DNA from: Nitrosomonas communis
Lineage (GTDB): Bacteria > Pseudomonadota > Gammaproteobacteria > Burkholderiales > Nitrosomonadaceae
Direction of reading: 5' to 3'
DNA length: 64,000 bases
Assembly (NCBI RefSeq): GCF_001007935.1
Contig: NZ_CP011451.1
Coordinates: 1,240,001-1,304,000 of the forward strand
Of this stretch, positions 49,209 through 58,531 are shown one piece after another (position 1 is the first letter of the stretch; each line of letters opens with the position of its first letter). Position numbers and translations under genes: made by a program. The notes beneath the pieces are model-generated. The model had not been told where the DNA came from. It saw only the letters and a list, made by a program, of their open reading frames with translations, and ran no database searches.

Positions 49209-49821
49209 ATTTAGAAACCTCAAATATGTCTTAATTACGCTAATTTTATTGCCGCTGGTTGCTGTGACTAGCGCTCAGGATTTTCAATCTGACACCCCTG
49301 AATACGTCATCCATGGTTTACAGGAAACATTCATTCAGGCGATGAAAAAAGGGGATGAATTAGGCTATCGCGGACGCCTAGAGCTTATGACACCTATTAT
49401 CAATCGCTCGCATGATATAGATACTATAATACGTTCAATACTAGGAGCTAATTGGAACAAGCTAGATGGGGAACAACAACAAAAAATCACTGAAACCTTC
49501 CGTAAGCTCAGTATTGCTACTTATGCTGAAAGATTTGATCACTATGAGGGGGAACGTTTTGAAGTTATAGAACGGCGCTCATTACCACGCGATCAGATAT
49601 TAGTACGTAGTAAATTGATTCCGGCAGATGGTAATCCTATAAATTTTGATTATGTATTGCATCAGAGTAAAGACGGTTGGCGTATTATTAATATTCTCGT
49701 GGACGGTGTCAGTGATCTCGCCCTGAAGCGAGCTGAATATAATGCAATCTTAAAGCGTGATGGCTTCCAGGCCTTGATTTCAATGCTTGAACAAAAAATT
49801 CTTCAATCGGAGCACAATTAG
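49192..49821 (+). CDS. hpnM: HpnM/MlaC-family periplasmic lipid-binding protein
   Basis: Periplasmic protein of the MlaC (Ttg2D) family; in hopanoid loci HpnM is thought to work with HpnN in moving hopanoids. N-terminal signal sequence (YVLITLILLPLVAVTSA), then the MlaC fold with MTPIINRSHDIDTIIRSILG and DGWRIINILVDGVSDLALKR. The frame opens at a GTG at 49159, but the ATG at 49192, overlapping hpnB by 17 bp, is the natural start. 209 residues. Confidence 0.85.
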   Translation: MRSLLEFRNLKYVLITLILLPLVAVTSAQDFQSDTPEYVIHGLQETFIQAMKKGDELGYRGRLELMTPIINRSHDIDTIIRSILGANWNKLDGEQQQKITETFRKLSIATYAERFDHYEGERFEVIERRSLPRDQILVRSKLIPADGNPINFDYVLHQSKDGWRIINILVDGVSDLALKRAEYNAILKRDGFQALISMLEQKILQSEHN

Positions 49822-49934
49822 CAAGGAAAATTCTTGTCTCCGCGAGAACACCCTGCAAGCATGTCACCTGGTTGGTTATTTATTCATCCCTTACCCTGGC
49901 TAAGCATTAATAGCAATTTGTACTGGACTTGAAT

Positions 49935-50335
49935 TCAAGTAATAAATGCATATCCCACCAATTTTTCAGCATCTTTGCCTGATAATTCGCGGGATACCTC
50001 GTAAGGCGGCCTAAACCTCAAGCACTTTCTTGGCCTGCTGTTTAGTTTGAGGACAACCTTCAACACCTGCTGGGTAGTCACATCCAGCAGCCCCACTGCT
50101 TTGGGAAAGTACTGACGTAACAGCCCGTTGACGTGCTCATTCTGGCCACGCTCCCACGAGTAGCAGGGTTTGGCAAAATATGTTTCATTCAATAGTATCC
50201 GCTACCTGTTCATGCTTAGCAAACTCCTTGCCATTGTCAAAGGTAAGGGTATGCACCCAGTCCTTGAATACACCCAGCATATTGATGCCCCCAAGAATGC
50301 CGTTGGTCAGACGAGATTCAACAAAGTGGAATCAT
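49935..50335 (-). pseudogene. IS30-family transposase, C-terminal remnant
   Basis: The minus strand encodes the end of an IS30 transposase: LTFDNGKEFAKHEQVADTI in one frame, then after a frameshift near 50190 FAKPCYSWERGQNEHVNGLLRQYFPK with the usual C-terminal extension. The N-terminal and first catalytic part are missing here. It joins ISL3-derived sequence at about 50335. Confidence 0.8.
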
Positions 50336-51180
50336 CCCACTCCAATAAGAAATGATCGTGTTAGCAAAAGTATGGAAAGCTGGAATGCCAGCTTGCTTGA
50401 CTTCCTCGCACCACTGCGTGAGAAAAGCATGAGCACTGGGTTTCTCCGGCATACTCCATAGCTCATTGAACAGTATTTTGAGGCGGTAGGCCTCTCCCAA
50501 AGTAGGATAGAGGCGAAGCATGCTGGCTAATTGTTGCTGTTGTGTTTCTGAGAGCGACTGAGGGTTTTTTAGAAAAGTGTATTGGTGGCCTTTAAGGGCA
50601 TCGTGTTCCTTGCGTTCAGCTTTGCGCACTGCATCCACTGCTTGATTGAGCAGTTTGACGATATGGATACAATCGAAGGGAATCTGTGCACCAGGGAAAG
50701 TAGCTTTGACGCCAGCAATGGAAGCAGGCGATAGCTCCATGCTGACCTGCTGAATTTGCTCTGCCCGAGCCCCTTTCGCTTGTAAATGCCTGCCAATGGC
50801 TTGCACAGCTTGTTTGCCTTTTCCTTTATTCGCATACATCACACGTTCACTTTCCATATCAACCCCCACTGTAACATAGAATGGCTGAATATCATCCAGA
50901 TGTGTTGTAGATTGACTTGCATTAGCTCAGCAACATGATTGATCGGCATTTCCCGTTCAATCATCGCTAAAGTCAAAGCTTCAAACAACAAGGTAAAACC
51001 ACTATTGGCGCCGCGTGCCCACGGCACCGCGACATTAACTACGTTACTTGACGAGGTTGTAATGCGGGCAACCGCGCAATGCAAATAACAAGCATGCTCA
51101 AAGAAGTTAAGGTGCTGCCATGTCTGCTCCACTGTGTCATAAACACAGCAAAGATTTCCTGACTCATCTGCAAATCGTGC
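50336..51180 (-). pseudogene. ISL3-family transposase, frameshifted and truncated
   Basis: Read from 51180 downwards: CCVYDTVEQTWQHLNFFEHA and VPWARGANSGFTLLFEALTL match the N-terminal zinc region and start of ISL3 transposases. After a frameshift near 50860, GVDMESERVMYANKGKGKQ, IPFDCIHIVKLLNQAVDAV and LNQAVDAVRKAERK continue the DDE domain. The C-terminal part with the last acidic residue is lost at the IS30 junction, so it is inactive. Confidence 0.78.
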
Positions 51181-51368
51181 TCCTACTACAAACCAATCTT
51201 TTGGTGTTATTCTTTTTGCTTTTATTCAGCATGAACAAACTTTATTTCTCTAACTTCCTAAGGAGGCTGAAGGCCTAAAGCCAAACTAAACAAGGTTTCC
51301 CTATTTATTACTTAATAATGCCATACCCACTAAAATTCATATAGAGCCCCATTAGCTCCATTGTCATT

Positions 51369-51584
51369 TTAATGGCTTTGGGTTTGTCTGTATGGCGTTG
51401 TTTGGCCTTCCTGTTCGCTTGCGTATGGCGATAACCGCGCATCTCTGTGTTCCGGCGCAAGTTCCCGACTAATGGTGGATTGAAAACGGTTCATATCCCG
51501 TGCAATCCGATTCTGCGAATCCCCATGTTTCAGACGCATTTCGATATAATTCCTCTCCGCAAGGGTAAGTTGTGCATAAGCCAA
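51369..51584 (-). pseudogene. IS30-family transposase, N-terminal remnant
   Basis: MAYAQLTLAERNYIEMRLKH followed by SQNRIARDMNRFQSTISREL is the N-terminal HTH of IS30 transposases. The frame decays after about 50 residues. It may be the other half of the remnant at 49935-50335, split by the ISL3 sequence, but the middle of the transposase is missing. Confidence 0.75.
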
Positions 51585-51710
51585 TAAGGTCTCCTGTCAG
51601 TTGTATATCGGAATGCCTTTTATCATATCTTGCTCTTGACTGCCTCGGCTGGCAAGCATCCCGGTTTGATAAACGGGTTATGCACTTATAATACGAATTC
51701 ATCACCTGGA

Positions 51711-52146
51711 AGCAGACAGAATTGTACAGCAGGTATCGAGACTATCTGCAGTCGAGAAAGCCGTCACCACCGCTGATTTTGTATCTGAAGAACAAGAAGA
51801 GAAACAACTATTACTTGTCGATGATATTTTGCCTTGGCTGTTGGACCTTTTTTACTGTCTGACACAGCCTCAACTGCAAGTGATCACTCGCTAGTTCAGC
51901 AACGATTAGCCTTGATTGAATTAGAAGAAGGGCTGGCACGCTTTGTCACAAAGAAGCCCGATCACCCCATTTTGCTTTCTGCCAATCAGTTGAGTTTATC
52001 CATCAACATGCTATGAGTTTAACTTAAGACAGGAAATGATCGTAACCACAGAGTATTACTTGATGATAGAGATATCGATTTAATCAAATTTTTGCCAGAT
52101 GTGTTGAAATGTTTACAAACAGCGATTGAACCTGAACTTATCACGT
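51711..52146 (+). pseudogene. Decayed coding region of unknown origin
   Basis: Open, coding-like stretches in shifting frames on the plus strand: VQQVSRLSAVEKAVTTADF and LVDDILPWLLDLFYCLTQ, then SLVQQRLALIELEEGLARF in another frame, then NDRNHRVLLDDRDIDLIKF before a stop near 52148. No start with a ribosome binding site. I do not recognise the family. 52147-52439 shows nothing further. Confidence 0.35.
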
Positions 52147-52439
52147 GATAAGAACGGCCAGAAACGCTACGAAAATGATGGCTTGATGAAAAAGGTGCCT
52201 ATCTGATCGCCATTTGTCCAAAAGATAACTAATGGTAATCAAGCATTACCACATTTTGTACGCGCTGCACAACAATTTTCTCCCTCAGCAAGCGGGACAC
52301 CTCCCAATGTCCTCGAGGACGGGTCTGTGTTTTTAATTTTACCTGCGCAGATGCATACGTTCGGACCGAGTCTAAACGATAAAAAACTCATCTCCACAAG
52401 GCGCTCCTGCTCCCAATTTACCCGTTAACCTGTTGCTGC

Positions 52440-53402
52440 CTATGTTCGGCGGTCATGTACACATCTTTCCAGCGCATCAATCATTACTCCTGCGACGTTA
52501 AAGCCAGTCTGATTGGTGATTTCTTGCATTCCTGTGGGACTAGTAACATTGATTTCAGTCAATGAGTCACCGATCACATCAAGCCCTACCAATATCAATC
52601 CCTGCTCGTACAGTTGTGGACCTATAGTATTTGCAATCTCAAGATCGCGTTCAGATAATGGCTGAGCTATACCAATACCACCTGCAGCAAGATTGCCCCG
52701 CGTCTCGCCCGGTTTGGGTTTACGGGCGAGTGCGAAAGGGAGAGGCTTTCCAGCAATAAGTAAAATGCGTTTGTCACCTTGGCTGATCTCGGGTAGAAAA
52801 CGCTGTGCCATAATAGTGCGCTTACTGTAATGCGTAAGCATTTCCAAAATCACGCTAATATTATGATCAGCGCTATGAACACGAAACACGCTAGCACCTC
52901 CCATTCCATCAAGTGGTTTTAACACGATATCTCCATGCTTATCGAGAAACTTCCGCAGCAGAGACTCTTGTCTGGTTACCAACGTGGCTGGAATAAATTG
53001 AGAAAATTTTGCAATGGCAAGCTTTTCATTATAATCTCGTATACTTTTTGGTCTGTTGACAATCAATGCACCCTGCTGCTCAGCAAGCTCCAATAGATAA
53101 GTGCTGTATACATACTCCATGTCAAAGGGTGGATCTTTACGCATTAATACGGCATCAAATTCTTGTAGTAGTATGTTCTTCGGAGGGCCTTCCTGATACC
53201 AACGGTGGTTTTGCTCCTTTTGATGCGTAAGTGTCAATTCTCGTGAAAATCCGGTTACTAAGCCTTCATTCAAGATAAGATCTCCTTGTTGCATGACAAA
53301 CAATTGATGATCACGGCCAGCAGCTTCACGCATCATCACATAACTGGAATCTTTCTCTATTTTAATTGAATCAAGCTGATCTACGATGAAAGCAAATTTC
53401 AT
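52440..53402 (-). CDS. gshB: Glutathione synthetase
   Basis: ATP-grasp ligase that joins gamma-glutamylcysteine and glycine. 320 residues with MKFAFIVDQLDSIK at the start, VLKPLDGMGGASVFRV (ATP-grasp loop) and GDKRILLIAGKPLPFALARKP. Starts 5 bp after gshA, a two-gene operon. Confidence 0.95.
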   Translation of the reverse strand: MKFAFIVDQLDSIKIEKDSSYVMMREAAGRDHQLFVMQQGDLILNEGLVTGFSRELTLTHQKEQNHRWYQEGPPKNILLQEFDAVLMRKDPPFDMEYVYSTYLLELAEQQGALIVNRPKSIRDYNEKLAIAKFSQFIPATLVTRQESLLRKFLDKHGDIVLKPLDGMGGASVFRVHSADHNISVILEMLTHYSKRTIMAQRFLPEISQGDKRILLIAGKPLPFALARKPKPGETRGNLAAGGIGIAQPLSERDLEIANTIGPQLYEQGLILVGLDVIGDSLTEINVTSPTGMQEITNQTGFNVAGVMIDALERCVHDRRT

Positions 53403-53407
53403 TGGAA

Positions 53408-54718
53408 CTAACTCTGCAATGCTTCTAAAGAGGGGTCAGAAATATCTGCCAAATACCGCTCCAACTCTAGCGCAGCTGCCAATAATGCCAATCGAGCTAC
53501 TACGCCATAAGCATAAAACCGATTTACCGCGGCATCTGGGAGCGCGGTGTGGTTAGGTAAAACACAGGAAGTGTTAAAAGCCAACGGGACAAAATGCATC
53601 CCTGGAGCATTCAGATTCTCGTCAGCTCCTCTACTAGTATGAACTCGATAAAATCCACCCACCACATAGCGGTCTATCATGTAGATCACAGGCTCCGCAA
53701 CGGCATGATTGATGCTCTCGAAGGTATATACTCCTTCTTGTACCAATAAACGGGTGACTGGCAGGCCTTCTTTGATTTTAGTCATTTTGTTGCGCTGCTT
53801 ACGATTAAGCTTATAGACATCTGCGCTATCTTTAACCGTCATAATACCCATGCCATAAGTACCGGAATCAGCTTTGACAATTACGAATGGCTTTTCTTTG
53901 ACACCATATTGAGCATATTTCTCCTGCAGATCTTTCAATATCTCATCTACGGCAGCAGCAACGCATTCCTCACCTTTTTTCTCTCGAAAATCAATTTTGC
54001 CACAAGAGCTAAAATAAGGATTGATAAGCCATGGATCAATTCCGATTAATTCAGCAAATTCTTGGGCCACACTATCATAAGCAAAGAAATGCTGAGACTT
54101 TCTGCGCGTCGACCAACCTGCAGATAATGGCGGGATAACAATCTGCTCAAGATCCTTCAATATATCAGGAATACCACTAGAAAGATCGTTATTAAGCAGA
54201 ACAGCACAGGGATCGAAATTGTCCACCCCCAACCTATTATTTGTGCGCTGTATCGGTTCCAAAACAAGAGTATTTCCATCTGGAAGAGAAATTGTGGTCG
54301 CACTGGTTATTTCCGGCATCAGAGAACCAATACGAACATGCATACCGGCATGCCGCATAATGTCTCGTAATACGGCAACATTCTGTAAGTAGAAGATATT
54401 GCGAGTATGGCTTTCCGGTATCAACAATATGCTATGTGCATCAGGACAAATTTTTTCAACGGCAGCCATCATCGCTTGAACACAGAGTGGTAAAAATTCT
54501 GGGTTAAGATTATTGAATCCACCCGGAAAGAGATTAGTATCAACCGGCGCGAGTTTAAAACCACTGTTACGCAAGTCGACCGAACAATAAAAAGGAATGC
54601 TGTAATTCTGCCATTTACCACGTAGCCAGTGCTCAATCGTAGGCATAGCTTCCAGAATACGTCTTTCCAGTTCAAGAATCGGACCACGTAATGCAGTGGT
54701 AAGATGAGGTACCGACAT
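53408..54718 (-). CDS. gshA: Glutamate-cysteine ligase, GshA ferrooxidans-type
   Basis: First step of glutathione synthesis. It belongs to the proteobacterial GshA type first defined from acidithiobacilli, not the E. coli type: SVPHLTTALRGPILELERRI at the start, YCSVDLRNSGFKLAPVDTNL with the FPGGFNNL motif, then VKADSGTYGMGIMTV and RYVVGGFYRVHT. The frame opens at 54748, but MSVPHLTT at 54718 matches family starts; no strong ribosome binding site at either. Confidence 0.9.
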   Translation of the reverse strand: MSVPHLTTALRGPILELERRILEAMPTIEHWLRGKWQNYSIPFYCSVDLRNSGFKLAPVDTNLFPGGFNNLNPEFLPLCVQAMMAAVEKICPDAHSILLIPESHTRNIFYLQNVAVLRDIMRHAGMHVRIGSLMPEITSATTISLPDGNTLVLEPIQRTNNRLGVDNFDPCAVLLNNDLSSGIPDILKDLEQIVIPPLSAGWSTRRKSQHFFAYDSVAQEFAELIGIDPWLINPYFSSCGKIDFREKKGEECVAAAVDEILKDLQEKYAQYGVKEKPFVIVKADSGTYGMGIMTVKDSADVYKLNRKQRNKMTKIKEGLPVTRLLVQEGVYTFESINHAVAEPVIYMIDRYVVGGFYRVHTSRGADENLNAPGMHFVPLAFNTSCVLPNHTALPDAAVNRFYAYGVVARLALLAAALELERYLADISDPSLEALQS

Positions 54719-54748
54719 AGAGTAATTTATGTAATAAGAATAATTCAT

Positions 54749-55166
54749 TATAGCATCTGAGGTCTTACAAACTAATTATTGCCATTGCACCGAGTTAGGT
54801 CAGCTCAGTCTTGTGTCTATTACGCCTGTATCAATATAGATTGACTACATAGTATTTGACTCGATAAAATAAGCTATTCATCGGAAGGATCGCCACAAGA
54901 GCTCAGTCAAACAGCGCCACCCTTTGTCGCAGGTAAAGACAACAGTTTTACCACGAAATTCTGGCAGATAAATAATATATATATTCCTCAGTCAAATATC
55001 GACGTCAACGAATTTGATCTAGCACTTTCAGTGACTTAACATATAAAAGAGCAGAATACTTGCTTGCCGCCTCCTCCAAGATGTGGCAGAATCCTTGTCT
55101 ATCATGCATCAGCTTGCGTGAGACAACGGTCAGAATTTCCTTCATTAACGTTATCTAATAGAAAAA
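54749..55166. other. 418-bp gap upstream of gshA and the FNT channel
   Basis: No complete gene. On the plus strand a frame of about 65 codons without a start runs to a TAA at 55037-55039 and reads like coding sequence (for example APPFVAGKDNSFTTKFWQIN); it may be a gene remnant. Divergent promoters for gshA and the FNT gene must lie here, but none was assigned. Confidence 0.4.
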
Positions 55167-56069
55167 ATGAAAGTATCCGAACAACCTTCGATTAGCTCAA
55201 TCGAACAGTCTATTCAGTCCAGTATTGTCGCCGAGACCATGTCAGCTGGCGGGAGTGCGACTCCGCCTAAAACAAGTAATTCACCTATCATCGATAGCGT
55301 TCCTCCGGTACAGATGGGACGTGACCTTGTCGAGGATGCAGTTAAAAAAAGCAAGTTTAACGTTTCTCAGATATTGGTGCGGGGATTTTTGTGTACACCC
55401 TTTCTCGCCTATGCCACGGCATTGTCTGCATTGTTGGTTGCGCAAGGGTGGCCAACAGCAGCTGCTGGCCTACTTTTCCCGGTTGGTTATATCATGCTGG
55501 CGATGCTTGGCCTTGAGATGGCCACAGGAAGCTTTTCCGTCATGCCTATGGCCCTGCTTGCAGGCAAAATTAAATTGCCAAGTGTGATTCGTAACTGGAC
55601 ATGGACTTTCCTGGCTAATCTAGCTGGCGGTATTTTCTTTGCTTGGTTGCTTTGGTTTGCATTGACCAAGGGGGGCGCAGGCGAAATTCCTCCCGTATTA
55701 ACCACATTAGCTCATCTCGCAGAAAAGAAAGCTTCTTATTCAGGATACGGTTTAACCGGCTGGTTTGCAGCCATTGGCATGGGTGTGTTATGTAACTGGT
55801 TAGTCAGCCTCGGTCCGGTTTTTTCGAAAGCATCACGTAGTGTTTCGGGCAAGGTGATGTTAATCTGGTTACCAATAGCAACCTTTTTTGCACTTGGTTT
55901 TGAGCATGCTGTCGTGAATATGTTTGTCTTTCCAGTAGGAATTCTATCTGGAGCGGATGTTACCGTTTCGCAATGGTGGTTATGGAATCAAATTCCAGTA
56001 ACGATAGGTAACATTATAGGCGCAGTAATATTTAACTCATTGTTGTGGTACCGTACGCACAGCGCATAA
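55167..56069 (+). CDS. Formate/nitrite transporter (FNT) family channel
   Basis: Pentameric inner-membrane channel for formate, nitrite or similar small anions. Six spans are visible between residues 70 and 295, with the family landmarks MLGLEMATGSFSVMP, LGFEHAVVNMFVFPVGIL and IPVTIGNIIGA. The first 65-70 residues are a soluble Ser/Pro-rich extension not usual in FocA or NirC. Specificity cannot be read from sequence; in a nitrifier nitrite export is an attractive guess. Confidence 0.88.
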   Translation: MKVSEQPSISSIEQSIQSSIVAETMSAGGSATPPKTSNSPIIDSVPPVQMGRDLVEDAVKKSKFNVSQILVRGFLCTPFLAYATALSALLVAQGWPTAAAGLLFPVGYIMLAMLGLEMATGSFSVMPMALLAGKIKLPSVIRNWTWTFLANLAGGIFFAWLLWFALTKGGAGEIPPVLTTLAHLAEKKASYSGYGLTGWFAAIGMGVLCNWLVSLGPVFSKASRSVSGKVMLIWLPIATFFALGFEHAVVNMFVFPVGILSGADVTVSQWWLWNQIPVTIGNIIGAVIFNSLLWYRTHSA

Positions 56070-57207
56070 AACACAACCTAAGACAAGTAGTAATGCGCGA
56101 TCACAACCAGTTAATTTCCTAAATAACCTCAGATATCATATATGAAGACGGGCGTAACCTGATGTAAGTCTTGACCATGCTTTTAGGTAGTATAGTAGGT
56201 TAAGGATAGTTTGCCATTAATCTTCTATACGAGTGGTTTTTGCTACTGGCACCTTGCATGATAGTATGCTTGAGATTGCCCCCAGGTCTTTCTCACGAGC
56301 AAGGGGGTTCTATCTAATTTGATAGAACTCCCCGCCCTCTATCACTTCCTTGTGTTCTTCCAACCGGGTTTTAGCCTGTTTTAAAGATCAATCCCGCAGT
56401 TAGCCAAAAACAGTAGGATCTTTTTGCTGGCTTTCTTAAATCCACAAAGCAAATGTTCGAATAAGTTGCTCGAAGATAGACTGGGCCACTGATTCTCGCC
56501 GGATAAGTTAGCTTATCTAGCTTATCAGTTCGATAGACCCGATCCACGTCAGCTTTGTCTGGAGCAATACCCGTCAGTTTGTAAATTTACTCCAATGATA
56601 CTCTAAGTATCGGGCCCATAAAATGGATTGCAATAAAGGAGTGTTCTACCGAATACAGCCGTTCAAATGCTCTTCCATACAGATCAGCCATTCCCCTGCT
56701 AATCGGTACGGCTTGTGACGCTGAGTCAACACTTGTTTACATGAAAAAGATTATCACCAAGATTGTTGTGTTCTTGCTTCTTTGGTTTGGTCAGATTCAT
56801 CAGAAAACGATATTACTATCATTGGACGCTTTAACAGTGCGAATACAATTTCATTTGCTTCTTTTAAGCACAAGCAATGGGGACGGGCTCATGCAGCTCA
56901 ATTCTTGCTTCCTGCGCAGGGATTCAATTCTTGCTTGCACTTGTTATTCTGACCGTGTTTTAATAGCATCAATATTTTCACTACTTGTACCTTCGGCCGC
57001 CGATTATGGCGCAGGCTACTTTTCTTCTGTCATTGCGATAGGTTCGGTCAATCCCTTTTAGGCACCAGAAATAGCATGTTACTTGGGCTTGTTTTGCTCA
57101 ATGGAGCAGAAGCTATCAAGATCTTCTTCTTTTCTTTTCCCCATCTGATACGGCAAGCGAAAATAACCAAGCTTTTTTGCCTGATCGATAAATACCCTGT
57201 TGCATTT
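56070..57207. other. 1.1-kb gap, mostly decayed sequence, with one strong hairpin
   Basis: No gene is supported. A hairpin at 56303-56333 pairs GTTCTATC with GATAGAAC around TAATTT and extends with GGGG/CCCC over a bulge; there is no T-run. The minus strand between about 56290 and 56740 shows short coding-like pieces with several stops, probably a dead insertion. A 106-codon plus-strand frame (56741-57061, MKKIITKIVVFLLLWFG) lacks a ribosome binding site and recognisable features. Confidence 0.5.
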
Positions 57208-57777
57208 TCAGGTATTGATAATTTTAATTCCAAACATAATGCGAAATACCCAAGCTATGGCCCAGGCACTTCCGCCTAACAAAAGTAACTGACCCAAAAT
57301 GCGCTGGTCACTCAACAGATAGTTTGCACAAAGGCGATCAGGTAGGTCTAAATACAACCAACCTAGACGCATAAAGGTAGCCCAAAATTCCAGTTTGAAA
57401 ACCCCTTGCGCAATAGGATGAAGCAATGGCCAGCTCAAACTAAGCGACATACCCATTATAAAGATAGTAACAAATTTTATTAGCTCGAAATACCATTCTG
57501 ATATTGCAGCATCGAGGGCGCGCGGCAACATCCAGTAAGTCATGATAACAATAGCAAGCGCCATGCCTGTTATTCCCCACTGATTCCATGACGCTATCTT
57601 ATTTTTCCAATTTTCAGGTAGTGATTTTCCAATCATCCACCCTATTATCGCTAATATCGGGATTTGGACCAGCATGTGTGTCACCATGCTCTGTTCCAGA
57701 AATTGCCGCAAGGGAGGTAAAGCCAGTGCAATAAATGCTGCCAGCAGCAGCCATTCCCGCTTAATCTTGTTGAACAT
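57208..57777 (-). CDS. Small integral membrane protein of the sNOR-like cluster (orf1)
   Basis: 189 residues, hydrophobic, with about five predicted spans (for example LLLAAFIALALPPLRQFL, GITGMALAIVIMTYWML and LLLLGGSAWAIAWVF). No enzymatic motif seen. It overlaps the senC-like gene by 17 bp, so translation is coupled. Its place corresponds to orf1 of the norSY-senC-orf1 cluster of Nitrosomonas; a role in assembly or membrane insertion is inference. Confidence 0.72.
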   Translation of the reverse strand: MFNKIKREWLLLAAFIALALPPLRQFLEQSMVTHMLVQIPILAIIGWMIGKSLPENWKNKIASWNQWGITGMALAIVIMTYWMLPRALDAAISEWYFELIKFVTIFIMGMSLSLSWPLLHPIAQGVFKLEFWATFMRLGWLYLDLPDRLCANYLLSDQRILGQLLLLGGSAWAIAWVFRIMFGIKIINT

Positions 57778-58387
57778 TTTCTTTATTTAATGATTGGGTT
57801 AAATATTCTTTTAGCTCATTAAGCTGCTCAACACCAAAAATAGCAACTAATCTACCCGCTCGATCGATGACGTGATAACCTGCAGAATGCGTATAACCGC
57901 CATACTCATCAGGAATAACGATTACCTTAAAGAAATCAAGGATGGCTTCCTTCTGAGGTGAACTTGTGGGGCGTGCTGCCATCCAGTATCTAAGGTTGGC
58001 AGAAAAATGGGAAAGATGCTCTCTCAGTTTCTGAGGAGTATCTTTCTCTGGGTCAAAACTGATACTTATAAGCTGCAAATTATTTTTCTCTAATTCCGAA
58101 GAAAAATCTTTTTGCAAGTCTTTCAGGCTACTGCCAAGTATCAAACATACACTTGGGCAGCTGGTATAAATAAAATCAATAACTATAAATTGATTACGAA
58201 AATCGTGTAAAGCAATCATCTCCGAATCTTGATTCTGTAACCGCCAGTTAGGGATAGGACGAGGATTCTCGCGTACCTCAAGGCGGCGCGCTTCTTCAAC
58301 AGTATAAGCGCGCCCCCCATCTGTACTTATCCAGAGAATGAGTAATCCAGCTATGACTATCAAGGTCGTTGCCAGGAATGTTCTCAT
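57761..58387 (-). CDS. senC: SCO1/SenC-family copper chaperone
   Basis: Membrane-anchored thioredoxin-fold protein that delivers copper to CuA or CuB centres. One N-terminal anchor (residues 5-20), the copper-binding C77-x3-C81 in YTSCPSVCLI and a histidine (His167, in GYTHSAGY). 208 residues. AAGGAGA precedes the ATG. Lies 144 bp after the coxA-like gene, as expected for an assembly factor of a CuA-containing complex. Confidence 0.9.
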   Translation of the reverse strand: MRTFLATTLIVIAGLLILWISTDGGRAYTVEEARRLEVRENPRPIPNWRLQNQDSEMIALHDFRNQFIVIDFIYTSCPSVCLILGSSLKDLQKDFSSELEKNNLQLISISFDPEKDTPQKLREHLSHFSANLRYWMAARPTSSPQKEAILDFFKVIVIPDEYGGYTHSAGYHVIDRAGRLVAIFGVEQLNELKEYLTQSLNKENVQQD

Positions 58388-58531
58388 GCTTTTTTGATTC
58401 TCCTTAGAAGAAAAAGCCGGAAATATCTTATATCAGACGCTTTGTCTGCTTACAACCAGTTTGCATTGACTCCTTAATGATACTTCAGGCACTTCTCTTA
58501 TAATTCTCCCTGATAAGGGAGAATTATAATT

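Noticed and set aside
50170..50461. Two plus-strand frames of 61 and 93 codons
   Set aside because: They are antisense to the IS30 and ISL3 remnants, which give clear family matches on the minus strand.
56741..57061. 106-codon frame with a hydrophobic start (MKKIITKIVVFLLLWFG)
   Set aside because: No ribosome binding site, composition after residue 20 not protein-like, no family; kept only as a note in the gap.
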